Positions 50,491-61,755 of a stretch of 64,000 nucleotides of DNA are shown one piece after another; position 1 is the first letter of the stretch, and every line of letters begins with the position of its first letter. The DNA is from Epiperipatus broadwayi (lineage: Eukaryota; Onychophora; Udeonychophora; Euonychophora; Peripatidae). Below the pieces are notes generated by a model. That model saw nothing but the letters and a program-made list of their open reading frames with translations. It did not search any database and was not told the origin of the DNA. The stretch is from positions 496,001 through 560,000 of the forward strand of contig JAQFVV010000050.1 in assembly GCA_028023455.1 (NCBI GenBank), given 5' to 3'. A program made the position numbers and the translations under genes.

Positions 50491-50944
50491 TTAATATGTA
50501 AAAATATATACAGACATTTTTTATTACAAATTTTTTTTTGGGTACCCTTTCATAACAGCAAGTGTAAATGATCATTTTATACTTGCTGACTTATTGGTAA
50601 ATAAAATAAAAGCAATGTTATTGACAGCTTATAAAACAGATCAATTCATAATTAAATTTTTAGGCCCATGTGACAATGGAAACCGATTTCCCTGGAGGGA
50701 AACTATTACTAAGGAATTTTAAATTTAATATCTGATAGTAGTTTCATTTTGAATTGGTGTATTTAGTTTTTTATATTTACTAGCTTAGCTTTGACATTTG
50801 ATATTTTAAACCATAAACTTCTTTTTGTTATTAACATTATTCATAGACACAATTTTTTTTAATAAACAAATTTTCTCAATGGCGTTTCTTATTATAATAA
50901 TCATTTTAATCTTAGTTCTTTGCTCCTTCCTGTAATCAACTTTC

Positions 50945-51150
50945 ATCTGAGCACTTGTAGCATATATGTGTGGAGATAGTAATCTGGACCAACTGATGAT
51001 TGCTGGTTTAGCATGAAATACGTATATTGGTGATTATTTATCTTTTCGACATATGTGTGTTCGGGTGTATCAGTATTATGAGATAGTGTGGAGAGTGGTG
51101 GGTCATGTGAAAGTCTGTGCTCATACCCTGTCTATTACATATATAGACAC
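50945..51150 (+). repeat. Family C repeat
   Basis: It aligns with the reverse complement of the insertion in the left LTR from 'ctgagcactt' through 'gattgctggtttagcatgaa' to 'gtgaaagtctgtgctcata'. Confidence 0.7.
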
Positions 51151-51556
51151 AGGTATATATAAGCCTGTGTATTTCATCTATTATGAATCAATGTAATTAG
51201 ATTCCTATGTAGTTTTTTAACTTTATGTAAACAACTGTCAAATTATCAAAATTCACTTTGGGTTTACTCTTATTTCATCTCTTTTCCCAGGTGCGGCTAA
51301 GGATCTTCTACACATGAGTTGAGTATGCATAATACTGACCTATAAATTCATAGACATATGCATAGTACTGAGCTATACATTCATGGACATCATTCCCTCT
51401 TTGTGTAAGGATGAGTATAAAAAATTTTCACAAGAATTTCATTCTTTCATATGTAATATAATTTCCAATAACTAATTCAAACCAAATGACTTAGAAGCTA
51501 TAAATGAACTTACTTCTTCTTGAATTATGTTCACAGTCATACAATGATGGATACTC

Positions 51557-52150
51557 TTAATGGATACAAATACCTTGGTCAGATTATTAATACAGATGGA
51601 AACGTAATGGATGAAATTAATCATAGAATTAAACTTAGTTTGAGTGCTTTTGGTAGAAATAACTCGATACTAAAAGGAAATATGCCTATGTGTTTAAAAA
51701 TGAAGGTTTTTAATAAACGTGTTTTACCAGTTCTTACTTATGGATCTGAAACTTGGATACTTAATAGAAGAGCAATACAGATAATTCAGACCACTCAAGG
51801 AAGTATGGAGAGATGCATGTTGGGCGTAATAAGAAGAGATCAAAAACGCAATGTATGGGTAAGAGAACAAATAGGTGTTACTGACCTCATTGAAAAAATT
51901 AAAAGACTGAAGTGGAGTTGGGCTGGACATATTTCTAGAAGAGATGATAAAATATGAACAATTGAAATAGTAAACTGCATTCCAGGAGATTGTAAAAGCC
52001 CAGAAAGTGACCACGTGTAAGATAAAATGGATGAAATAAGAAAGTGTGCGGAGGTGATATGGAGAAGAGAAGTTAAAGATCAGAGAAGATGGATTGAACT
52101 TGGAAAGACCTTCATCCTGCAGTGTACTGATAATGATGATGATGACACTT
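51557..52150 (+). pseudogene. RTE-type retrotransposon, 5'-truncated 3' part
   Basis: Starts within the 'YKYLGQIINTDG' block, matching 34540 onward. The frame is open to 51957 (about 130 codons of thumb/C-terminal region, including LTYGSETW and LKWSWAGHI). Then a TGA replaces the Trp seen in the 33648 copy, and more stops follow. It ends in TGATAATGATGATGATGA. The first residues of the open frame lie upstream of the element. Unlike the longer copy it keeps the reading frame at the 'DLIEKIKRL' position. Confidence 0.85.
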
Positions 52151-53464
52151 CACTTTCTTTAATCTTAAATATAATCCTGAAATCATATAAAATGTGAGAT
52201 GTGATGTCAATCATCTGATATTTGGGAATAATGCTCTCATGAAATATACTCCAATGAATTATATAATATTATGATGCAACTTGAATTTCTCATCAAAAAG
52301 ATTTGCATATATGGAAAACACAGGCATAATTAAACTGAATCCTCATTAGCATATTGAGCTCAGTAATTTTTATGTCAATTTTTTTTATTGTATTTAGTGA
52401 CAACAGTAGTGAACCTGAGAATCAAATCATTCTCAATCAATTTTCAAAACAGTTCCAATATTCACCCCCACATTTAACTTGGTTATTTGGGTTAAAACCC
52501 ATTATTATAATTTGATGTTCAATATTTTGTCCAATATATCTGGCCATTGGAAAAAGAAAAAAAAATTCTAAATATATATCGTGGAAACGTTCATTTGGTC
52601 AAGTAAATACTATTTTTGTGCTCCTACTTCAATTTTGTTATAAATATCACTCTACCTTCTGAGCAATTTGCTCCTTTGCAATTTTTTTTATTCTGCCAAG
52701 AATACCATTGTTGAAAGTATATAACTTGTATTAAGCACAGCATCATCTTACCTTTAAAACAACTCCATTTACTATTCTTTGATTCATCCAAAAAAGAACA
52801 TCCATTAAATGCGACATTTTCAGTACCAATTTATTCTTAGCAAAATTAAATTTTTTGTAATGCTTCTTCCTTTTAAACAAGCTATAAGTGGAATTATTTT
52901 TCCATAAAGTTGAAATATAAAATACATTTTTCAGATAACTGAAAGCATTTAAATATAATCAGGATTTGTGCAGAATGCTAAACTGTAATCAACTACTTCA
53001 GTTGTCAATGCAATATTTAGCAGTACATAAGTATCTATCTATTCTTAGGTGGACGGTAAAGACCTAGAATGATCTGAGTCGCTGAAATCATATCACGATG
53101 AAATTTTATAACTAACTTTCGTCTATTTATATTCAAATTATCATAAGTTTGTAGCAGTATTATTCCAATCATTTGCAAACATTATCATTCTTTCTGTTAT
53201 TTTCATCAGAAATATTATACTCTTTATAACAGCTATTATTATAGTTTAAATGTTTAATGTTTATAGATTTTTAAAAATTGTACAAACTTTCATCTCAAGC
53301 TAAGTTCCAATCCCTCAAAATTTGTGAATTTGGAATCATTTCTGAAATAGTTATAAAAATCCTGTTTTAACATTAAACAGAACTTTATATATATATATGC
53401 TGCAAATAAAATATCCATTAATTAAAAATCTATTGTAATAACAATATATATATATATATATATA
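52151..53464. other. No feature recognised
   Basis: AT-rich DNA. (TA)n at 53388-53398 and 53444-53465. No coding signal. Confidence 0.35.
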
Positions 53465-54598
53465 TGATAAACAAAACAAATTATAAATTTTGTAACTTGC
53501 TATAGCTTGCATTTTATGATCACTAGATGGAGCTTTACCAATAGCTCACTATCAAGCTTGTTTACATAAACGCTGAGAGAGATAGTATTCAATATCTCTT
53601 TCAAATTGTCTCCAACCTTTAAACCATGGTTTCGAGCTAATTGGCTCATGTCAGTAAAGGGTAGGAAGACTAGAAATTAGATCTAAATTACCAAATCTAC
53701 TAATCAGCATTTATGAAACACTTTTCTATCAGCTTGAAAGCATGAATTTTTCAGATATGTAAATATCTTCAAATCCAGTCAAACAAACTAGATAGCTATA
53801 TGGGTCTGAATTCAGTTCAGTTTCACCATATAGTAAAAGCCTCTGCAATCTATATCATTGCAAAAACCTTCAAGGGTATATTTATGATAAACAAAACATA
53901 TAGCTATCTAGTTGGTATGACTGGATTTGAAGATATTTATGTATCTGAAAAATTCATGCTTTCAAGCTGATAGAAAAGTGTTTCATAAATGCTGATTAGT
54001 AGAGTTGGTGTTTAGATCTAGTTTCTAGTCTTCCTACCCTTTACTGACATGAGCCAATTAGCTCAAAAACACGATTTTAAGGTTGGAGACAATTTGAAAG
54101 AGAAATTGAATTCTATCTCTCTCAGCATTTATGTAAACAAGCTTGATAGTGGGCTATTGGTAAAGCTCCATCTAGTGTTCATAAAATGCAAGCTATAGCA
54201 AGTTACAAAATTTATAACTTGTTTTGTTTATCATAAATGTACCCTTGAAGGTTTTTGCAATGATATAGATTGCAGAGGCTTTTACTATATGGTGAAACTG
54301 AACTGAATTCAGACCCATATAGCTATCTAGTTTGTTTAACTGCATTTGAAGATATTTATGTATCTGAAAAATTCATTCTTTCAAGCTGATAAAAAAGTGT
54401 TTCATAAATGCTGATTAGTAGAGTTGGTGTTTAGATCTAGTTTCTAGTCTTCCTACCCTTTACTGACGCGAGCCAATTAGCTTGAAACCATGGTTTAAAG
54501 GTTGAAGACAATTTGAAAGATATATTGAATTCTATCTCTCTCAGCATTTATGCAAACAAGCTTGATAGTGGGCTATTGGTAAAGCTCCATCTAGTGAT

Positions 54599-54600
<2 letters not shown>
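53465..54600. repeat. Family B cluster: one inverted and two tandem units
   Basis: Unit A (minus direction, about 53465-53899), unit B (plus, about 53900-54220, lacking the first ~90 bases) and unit C (plus, 54221-54600). A and B form a long inverted repeat, and B and C are head to tail. Shared blocks include 'gtttctagtcttcctaccc', 'aattcatgctttcaagctga' and 'catttatgtaaacaagctt'. Unit C runs into a (CA)n(TA)n microsatellite. Non-coding. Confidence 0.9.
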
Positions 54601-54630
<30 letters not shown>

Positions 54631-54636
54631 CATATA

Positions 54637-54930
54637 TAATGATAATTAACTATTATATACAGTCTTTCAATCCGCAGAAGTACTTTTGGTTAATTCCTTA
54701 ACCTGGCTCAACTGTTGTTAAATTCAAAAACAAAATGGAAGCAAATATCATCAACTCAAATCCCAGGAATCCTGAAATTTTAGCTGTTAATATTAAAATT
54801 TGGGATTCATGGGATATGAGTTGATGACGTTTGCTTTTGAATTTAATGGCAGTTAAGGTAGGTTAAGGATTTAACCAAAAGTACTTCTGCAGATTGAAAA
54901 ACTGTATATAATAGTTAATTACTGTTATAT
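54637..54930. repeat. Inverted repeat with arms of about 140 bp
   Basis: Arms 54637-54781 and about 54796-54930 share inverted blocks: 'agaagtacttttggttaa', 'attaactattatatacagt' and 'catcaactca'. The loop is only about 15 bases. Its neighbour is the family B cluster, but no sequence is shared. Confidence 0.85.
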
Positions 54931-55679
54931 TTATTTATTTTTTTGCTACATATATGTATTCATCAGTACCTAAAATAGTGTGTTTTAAAACTTAATGCCC
55001 AGTAGAATAATTCACCATTATTATACTTTGCTTTAAATTGGGCAAAACTGTTACTGAAACAAATTAAACTGTGTATAGCAGTTAAGCAACGAGTCATGAA
55101 ATGATTTTCAAAAGGTACACATGATTTAATATTTGACAGAAAGAATACTGAAAATGATCTACAGAGGTTGAAAGTACACTAACATATAAATAAGAAATGT
55201 TAGCACCTTAAAATTTTTTGGATGGCTACATAAACATGCATTAATTTAAAGATGGTGCTTAGAGAAAGAATCAGTCATTCTTTTACTCAATTATATTATG
55301 TTATGCTCACTAAATATCTATTTCTTTGTATTAAAAGGATGAAAAAGTACTCATATATCTTTGGACACTTTAAAAAAAAAATTAAAATAAGAGTTAGCAT
55401 ATTATTTTCTTGTTATAATAATTTTCAATTTGAATTCTTCTTCTTCTAAAGTTTTAATATTGTATTAAAGCAAATTCTAGCATTCACTTATAAAATCTAA
55501 ATTTTAGTATGTTTGTCAATTTATACAAATGGTGTAAAGAATGAAATGTTATATTTAATGCCAAATGAAAGATATCTCCTCTTATCTATATCAGGACATC
55601 ATGATTTAGAAAATAATAATCAAATAAATAAGTTTACCAAAAGTGGCATAGCAAGGTATATTAAACCTCACAAGTATTA
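54931..55679. other. No feature recognised
   Basis: AT-rich DNA. The 65-codon frame at 55252-55449 has chance-like composition. Confidence 0.3.
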
Positions 55680-56171
55680 ATTATTTAAGTTTACTCAAGT
55701 GATGTGATGTACTGTAGCTTCTCCTTAAATGGAGTCAAGAATCTCTCAACAATTATGCCCAGAGAAACCAGTTAGCCACTTTATTTTCCATTCCCCAGTC
55801 TAAGTTTTCCCATATTCTGCTCCATCCCATTTCCACAACATAATCTTTGTCAACTCTATGGCCTTTATATCTAAATCCCCCTTATCTTTTCCCAAACACA
55901 GCATAAAAACCAATAATCCACTTTTTTCATATTTATTCTTCCATAACTTCATTATATGTGCCCTTTCTGTTTTCAAGCATTTACATTCAATTAACAGATG
56001 CCTAATATTTTCTATTCCTTCCTTACATAATTTACAGACTAAATCACCCCTATTTTCCCACTTACATATATATTCTCTTATTGCTAAAGATCCCGTTCGA
56101 GCCTTAAACAATAAACTACTTTCCTTACTATTATCATATATTAACTCGCACCTAATATTATAAACAGCCAA
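55680..56171 (-). pseudogene. CR1-like LINE, ORF2 C-terminus and 3' UTR
   Basis: The open frame 56171-55800 (123 codons) is the C-terminal end of a non-LTR retrotransposon polyprotein. It contains the zinc-type motif CKLC...H...C (C46, C49, H58, C63), 'LLFKARTGSLA' before it and a Trp-rich end (LWKWDG). All four zinc ligands are present and the stop appears natural, but the RT and endonuclease are absent, so it is 5'-truncated at about 56165. 55680-55800 is its 3' UTR; the same UTR words occur near 29195-29295. A second copy lies at 7510-8130. Confidence 0.75.
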
Positions 56172-56837
56172 CTAATGTCATCTATTATAATCTTGAGTAA
56201 TCAATGATTACCAAATAATTGTCATCAGAAGACTAGTTTCTGGTTTTTCTTGTTTTCTATTTTCTTAACTCATTAAATGAAATTATTTTGGTGACGTTTT
56301 GATTTATCAATGAATATTTTCTTATTTCAGTTTTTTTTTTGTTTTCTCTCCGAATCTAAACTTTAAAATTATAATAATGAAAACATTTTTTATGGACTTT
56401 ATACACTGCTATGCTTTATATATCATGCTTGCAAAATAGTTTAGTTTTGATTGTACAAAAGTCTTCAGAGTCGTAATATATATAATACATTCATAAATAT
56501 AAATATTCTATTATAATAAATTATATATCTAAACAAAAATCATTCTACATATTATTCAAAATATTATTTCATATATTCAGGTGTGAATTTTATAATTCAT
56601 ATGAAATAGTCTTCAAACTTTATATATTTTCATTCAAGTGTAGTGGAACCATGTGGAACTCTATTGTCTTCCCTCATATGACATATATTTGGCCATATGT
56701 AACATTTCATGAAACACACAGCCAGTGCCTTGCCTATTCCGATTTGGCCATTACATCAGACACCAATGATATGGATAGTGCCTTTCCATTTATTCTCAAC
56801 GAAAAATTTAAACCATCATTTCATTTTCTGTTCAACC
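56172..56837. other. No feature recognised
   Basis: AT-rich DNA. No coding signal beyond chance frames. Confidence 0.3.
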
Positions 56838-57226
56838 ATTATTAATATACTACAGGATGAAAGTATCTCCAAGTTCAATACATCTGCTCTAATCGCTATC
56901 CTCTCTTCTCTACATCATTCCAGCATTCTTTCTTATTTTGTCCATCCATTTCATATGTGGTATTTTTCTAGGTCTTTTACAAGTCCAGTTTAAGATTTCA
57001 ACTGTCCATCTATTATCCTTACTTCTAGCAATATGTCCAGACCAACTCCACTTCAGTATCTTAATTCTTTCAATGATGTCAGTCTCACTTCTTTGTAATT
57101 TCACTCATGTATTTCACTTACGATCTCATCTTGTTACTCCTAACATGCATCTCTTCACAGTTGAGTGGTCTGAAGTCTATATTGTTCTCCTGTTAAGTGT
57201 TCAAGTCTCAGATCCGTAAGTAAGAA
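56838..57226 (-). pseudogene. RTE-type retrotransposon 3' fragment
   Basis: The minus strand matches the 33648 copy from 'LTYGSETW' (near 57215) to the 'cctgtagta' equivalent of the CCTGCAGTGGAT end near 56850. Within it 57104-56910 is open (KLQRSETDIIERIKILKWSWSGHIARS-type residues). Indels and stops elsewhere. It ends in an AT-rich tail near 56838. Confidence 0.8.
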
Positions 57227-58595
57227 CTGGTAATATATTTTTAGACCACCATCTAAATATAATGCAACCATTACAAACTTTCAGACGAATTATGCAAATT
57301 TATACATAAATATGCAAATCTGATAGGTGGTTGAATATAATGGAGTAAATATGAGAGATACGCTGATTAAAAAAAAAAAACACTTGAAAATATATAACAT
57401 ACATGTTTAATTTATCTGCTTTCATATTTTTTATGTATTTCTTTTTTAATGAAATATTAATATAATTCTAGCCTCAGAATCAGGTTATTTTTTAACAAAT
57501 TGCACTCTAAAATTGATATGGATTTTAAATATTTATAAAGCCACTTTTCACGAATATGTAATAGCTATTGATTTGCTGCGTTTTAGAGAAAGGTATAATA
57601 GGTTCACACTTACTAATAAGTTGACTTTTTTAATGACTATCAATATGAATAAAAAAAAAAAGTACTTCAATATTGCTTCCATTTGTATTTCTCGGAAATA
57701 TTTTTAATATCATTTCTCCTACATATATATGTAAACATTGAAACGATAAACCTTGCAATTAACAATATTCCAAATTGCCCAATACGTAAAACAATCATTA
57801 ATGTATGCTAACTTAAATCTTAGAAAAATTTGGGAGACTATACATAAATGACTGTTTTACGTCTTAGTGCGCAGGTTGATGAAGAGGCTAGCGCATTGAT
57901 ATTAACATTTGAAAAGATAGTTGCCGTTCAGTGTCAACGTATAGTTTGAAACTTTTGTATTGATTAATAATATATAATTCCAAATATGGTTTCTATTTTA
58001 CTTCTTGTTAAAGTTTTCCTATATATCATTGCGCTATTAAGCTTTCCGTGTTTCTTGAAACACTAGATATTAACTTCACTTATTTTAAAAATATATAAAC
58101 TAAATTTATTGTGTGGGCGCTTCAATAAGAAATTAAACGCACACAAGGTTAAAATATTACTTAGCACAGGTTCAAATTCAATCACTGAAACCTTAAATTT
58201 AATTTATTTTCTATTTTAAAAAGTTAATTACAAAAGGTAACTATAAATCATTAAGTATGCGGATTACAATAAGACCTAACATTTTCGTAACTAATTAATT
58301 ATCTTATGAAAATAAATCAATCAATTCTTATAAGGAAAAAATATACTAATTGAAAAAACATTATACAGATTAAAATTACTCCAGAGAAAAAGATGCTATA
58401 AAAGAGTATATGGAAAACAAGTGGGAATAAGCTCTGGACAAAGAAGCAGCAAATGCAAAAATAATCTGGGACTAAATATAAAGCCTTATCTAGTTTACAT
58501 TGTTATTTTAGTATGCCACAGTCAATAACTATCTACATTTAGTATTGTTCTCTACCAGGTATTAAACTAATATTATATTAATTCCTGTATTGACA
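57227..58595. other. No feature recognised
   Basis: AT-rich DNA. 57855-57935 has several CpG words (ACGTC, GTGCGC, AGCGCATTG), one shared with 6970-6985. No gene could be assigned. Confidence 0.3.
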
Positions 58596-58760
58596 AAGAC
58601 CCAGAAAGAGACCACATGTTAGATGGATGGATGAAATAAGAAAGTATGCAGGAGTGATGTGGAGAAGAGAAGCTAAAGATTGGAAAAGATTGATTGAACT
58701 TGGAAAGATCTTCATCCTGCAGTGGATTGATAATAGATGATGATGATAATAATGATTAAC
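58596..58760 (+). pseudogene. RTE-type retrotransposon, last 150 bp
   Basis: It matches 34975-35130 ('gaccacatgttagatggatg', 'gtgatgtggagaagagaagc', 'cctgcagtggattgataat') and ends TGATGATGATAATAATGA. It has the AAAGAT at the place where the 33648 copy has a TAA stop, supporting the ancestral reading. Strongly 5'-truncated. Confidence 0.85.
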
Positions 58761-59351
58761 AATCAATTTATTGTTTTGAAGTTTAAAAAAAAACAATATT
58801 TGATTTACATTGCTTTTTTTTAAATTTAATCTTATGTAGTGTTTAACTCTCATTGCCTGCAGCCACAGTTTCAAGATTATCAGAAGTTTAGATTAAACAT
58901 ATCCGTCTCCAAAATATAATAGCTTCAATAAATAATAATCTATAAAATAAAAAATGATTCACGTATGATGTCATAGGTTATTTTTCCTGAATTCCTCTCT
59001 AAAAGAGATAAAACTAGAGAAAAAGAATTCTGCAAAGTATCACGAAAACCTTAATGCTAAGTAATTTGTAGACGCCATGAGTGAATGAGTAAAATTCCCA
59101 AAGATTTATCTTTTTTGAATTGTCTGTCATTTCTAAAGCCATGTCCTGTTTATTGCATTTTATGCTTAACCATTATTAATCATCTCCAGATCATCTAAAA
59201 GAATTTGTCAAAGTAAGAACATTAATAATACTGCAATTTCCCCCATAACTTATGCAAGAGATGTAAAATTGTCAATTTTGCTCTTAAGAAAAAGTGCAGA
59301 AATCAGGAGGAACCTTATAGATAAGTATATAAAATTTCTACTGACTGTTGC
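58761..59351. other. No feature recognised
   Basis: AT-rich DNA without a recognisable repeat or frame. Confidence 0.3.
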
Positions 59352-59575
59352 CTTAAGATGGCCCATTTGGTTAAAATTCAATACTTAAGAATCTAACGAT
59401 CCAGATATGATTTCCATGCTAGTAGTGTCACTGGTCAGGCCAGAAACCTGAAGAAGAGGGGAGAATAATACCTCTTGAAACATTGTGCATATACTAACCT
59501 GTTTGATGTGCTGCTATTACTAACAGTTGAATGTATTTGGAATATTTAAATAAAGTTAAATTTTTCTAAAGACAT
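59352..59575 (+). repeat. tRNA-derived SINE, second family, copy 2
   Basis: The tRNA-like head 'ggcccatttggttaaaattc' leads into the body shared with 26290-26485 ('gagaataatacctcttgaaa', 'gtgcatatactaacctgt') and the end TAAATAAAGTTAAATTTTTC. It holds about 45 bases between 'aacctgt' and 'aaataaag' that copy 1 lacks. Confidence 0.75.
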
Positions 59576-60229
59576 ATATAGTCCGACATATAAATGCAAC
59601 TAAAACACCATCATCACAAACCTTCAGCAAAACAATATTTAAAATAGCTCAATATTCACAGATGCAATGTGAAAGTCACTTGAAAATCAAAGCTATGCAA
59701 CAAGTTAAAAAGACGTGAACAAGACTGTAAATGATATATTTTTAAAAAATATAGACTTTTACTATAACTTTCCCCTACCCCCAATAAAACGAAAAAATAT
59801 TTAGATATTTATTTGTTTAAATTATTCTCACTATTAGTTTTAAGTTTTTTAAATAAGAAAAGGTCAACATTCATTTACAATTCGATTATTACTATTTTTC
59901 TTCTTTTCTGAGCCAATATATCTAGGAAATGAGAATGTAATTTTTCAATAATATTTAGCTTTATTACTGCCTAGCATATTTTCAATATATTTTTACTACA
60001 TCATATTCAAAGCATATAATAGTATGATTAAATGGTTCTTTATATCAATGTTTAATTAACTGTTCATTATATTCAACTACTCCATTACTTAACCAATTAG
60101 TCAATAACTCTAACGACACTATACCAAATGAATTGGCATATCAACTGGACTATAAAATTAAGTGCAACCAATCAGCTTGCAATGCTGCATATTATGGGGA
60201 GTCAAAGGCCAATTTGTGAACAAAACTTG
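59576..60229. other. No feature recognised
   Basis: AT-rich DNA. No coding signal. Confidence 0.3.
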
Positions 60230-60397
60230 CCCAACAGAGAATTTTCAGAGACAAAGAACACACTTGCATATTCAAATACCCAATTTTAACAATTTTTTCT
60301 TTCCTAATTACTCTTTTATAAATTTTTTTTATTCTTTCAACTGCCCTTTATTTAATCCTTACATCCCATCCATTCTTCTTTTTAATAACACTACAAT
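60230..60397 (-). pseudogene. Start of LINE ORF2 downstream of ORF1, truncated
   Basis: After the ORF1 stop the minus strand reads about 90 bases of A-rich spacer and then 'KEKIVKIGYLNMQ'. This resembles the start of the apurinic endonuclease-like domain that opens ORF2 in CR1/L2-type LINEs (often 'IGYLN-Q'). Similarity stops near 60250 and no further ORF2 is present. Confidence 0.4.
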
Positions 60398-61405
60398 TTA
60401 AAATCCACTCCCTAAAACTTCACTTCCTTGTTTCCCTAAATGCAGCCCATCTTTACCAAATAACTTCCTCTTCCCAATAAAAAAATCCCACACATCCACA
60501 AACATAACATCATTTCTCTCACACAATTCTTTCAATCTCTCATTTATAGAACACGCCCTATCTAACATATACCTTTTATCAAATCTTGGTAATAATCCAA
60601 CTATTCCTACTCTTCCTTTAACCATTCTCAAATTCCTAATCACTTCTGTGTACTCACCCATTACTCTCTCTGATGACTCTGATAAATTATTAGTCCCTAC
60701 CATAACATATACATCTCTATTCCCTTGCTTCTTTACTTTATCTGTGACATCCTTAATTTTAGCTCCTGGCAAACATACTCTTACATAACTGTTTCTATTT
60801 TCCCTTGCAATTATATCTCCACATTCTCTTATTAATGAATCCCCTATCAATAACGTCTCACAGTCTACTTTCTCTGCTTCATTCACAACCTTCTCTACCA
60901 CCTTCTGGATTTCCTCATCAACTTCTTCCTTATCATTCCTACTCAGCAATCCCTTTATCTGCTCACACTTCACCTCTAACAATTTTAATTTTTCTTCTAC
61001 ATCCTTTACCTCCTCCTCTATCTTACTTATTCTTTGGCCAACCATCTCCAATGCACTACCTATTTTTCCATCCATATCTCTTGTCACTCCACTACAAACA
61101 CACTCTATCCTGTCTTCCTCAACTATGTTTTGTTTCATTTCTCCTGAATTACTGCCTTCCTCAACTATGTTTTGCTCCATTCCTCCTGACTTTCTCTTTA
61201 CGCTATCTACACTTTGAAACCACTTTTTCACCTCTTTTATCACATTCACACACTGTCTACATACCCATAAATCTGCTACATCCTTCCTAGTCTTATTTAA
61301 ACATTTCAAGTGGAAAACCTTATCACATATATTACATTCTACAACAGCACGTCTAATTCCTTTCTGATGATCATATATGCATTGTAAAATACAAATGCAA
61401 TCCAT
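60398..61405 (-). CDS. LINE ORF1 protein: PHD-like finger, coiled coil, SGNH-type esterase
   Basis: Intact 335-codon frame from an ATG. Residues 3-52 form a PHD-like zinc finger (C24, C27, H32, C35, W47, C49, C52; earlier Cys at 3, 5, 9). Residues 110-180 are Glu/Lys-rich with heptad-like spacing, a probable coiled coil for self-association. Residues 184-335 carry SGNH-hydrolase blocks: LLIGDSL (S190), LPGAKI (G214), VGTNN (N240), DGLHLG (D319, H322). This architecture is known for ORF1 proteins of CR1/L2-group LINEs, which bind element RNA. Residues 74-101 contain a 14-residue tandem repeat (MEQNIVEEG / MKQNIVEED). No functional ORF2 follows. A domesticated or merely recent copy are both possible. 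Confidence 0.85.
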   Translation of the reverse strand: MDCICILQCIYDHQKGIRRAVVECNICDKVFHLKCLNKTRKDVADLWVCRQCVNVIKEVKKWFQSVDSVKRKSGGMEQNIVEEGSNSGEMKQNIVEEDRIECVCSGVTRDMDGKIGSALEMVGQRISKIEEEVKDVEEKLKLLEVKCEQIKGLLSRNDKEEVDEEIQKVVEKVVNEAEKVDCETLLIGDSLIRECGDIIARENRNSYVRVCLPGAKIKDVTDKVKKQGNRDVYVMVGTNNLSESSERVMGEYTEVIRNLRMVKGRVGIVGLLPRFDKRYMLDRACSINERLKELCERNDVMFVDVWDFFIGKRKLFGKDGLHLGKQGSEVLGSGF

Positions 61406-61755
61406 ATTACTTATTTTCCAAGCCGCCTATTATTATTGTTAGTATAAAAAGTAAGCAGACATTGTTTTTCTCTTTGAAAACTTTTTCATTATTTAGTTAT
61501 GTTTAAAAGTAGTTTTAATATATATATATATATATATATGTTAAAACAAAGATTTGTACGGGTTAAATATATAAAATAAATATTTTGCGTGTTCATCCAT
61601 GTTAAAATACTTTTAATATTAATATACTGATGTTTCAACTTGGTCACACAAGCCATCCACAGAGTTATAAAAGGTATAAAGATGGTTGTAGAGGCGCTAC
61701 AATCACTGATTTGAATAAAATGTTAAAATTCCACCAATAGCAAAAAATGTTAAAT
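61406..61755. other. Spacer with (TA)n; Penelope 3' region
   Basis: (TA)n at 61519-61539. The part 61640-61755 probably belongs to the 3' untranslated end of the Penelope-like element (minus strand). No separate gene. Confidence 0.4.

Noticed and set aside
55858-56163. 101-codon plus-strand frame
   Set aside because: Antisense of the LINE C-terminal ORF with its zinc motif.
60805-61290. 161-codon plus-strand frame
   Set aside because: It is the antisense of the ORF1 gene, which has recognisable domains on the minus strand; the plus frame is a Leu/Pro/Ser/His-rich shadow.
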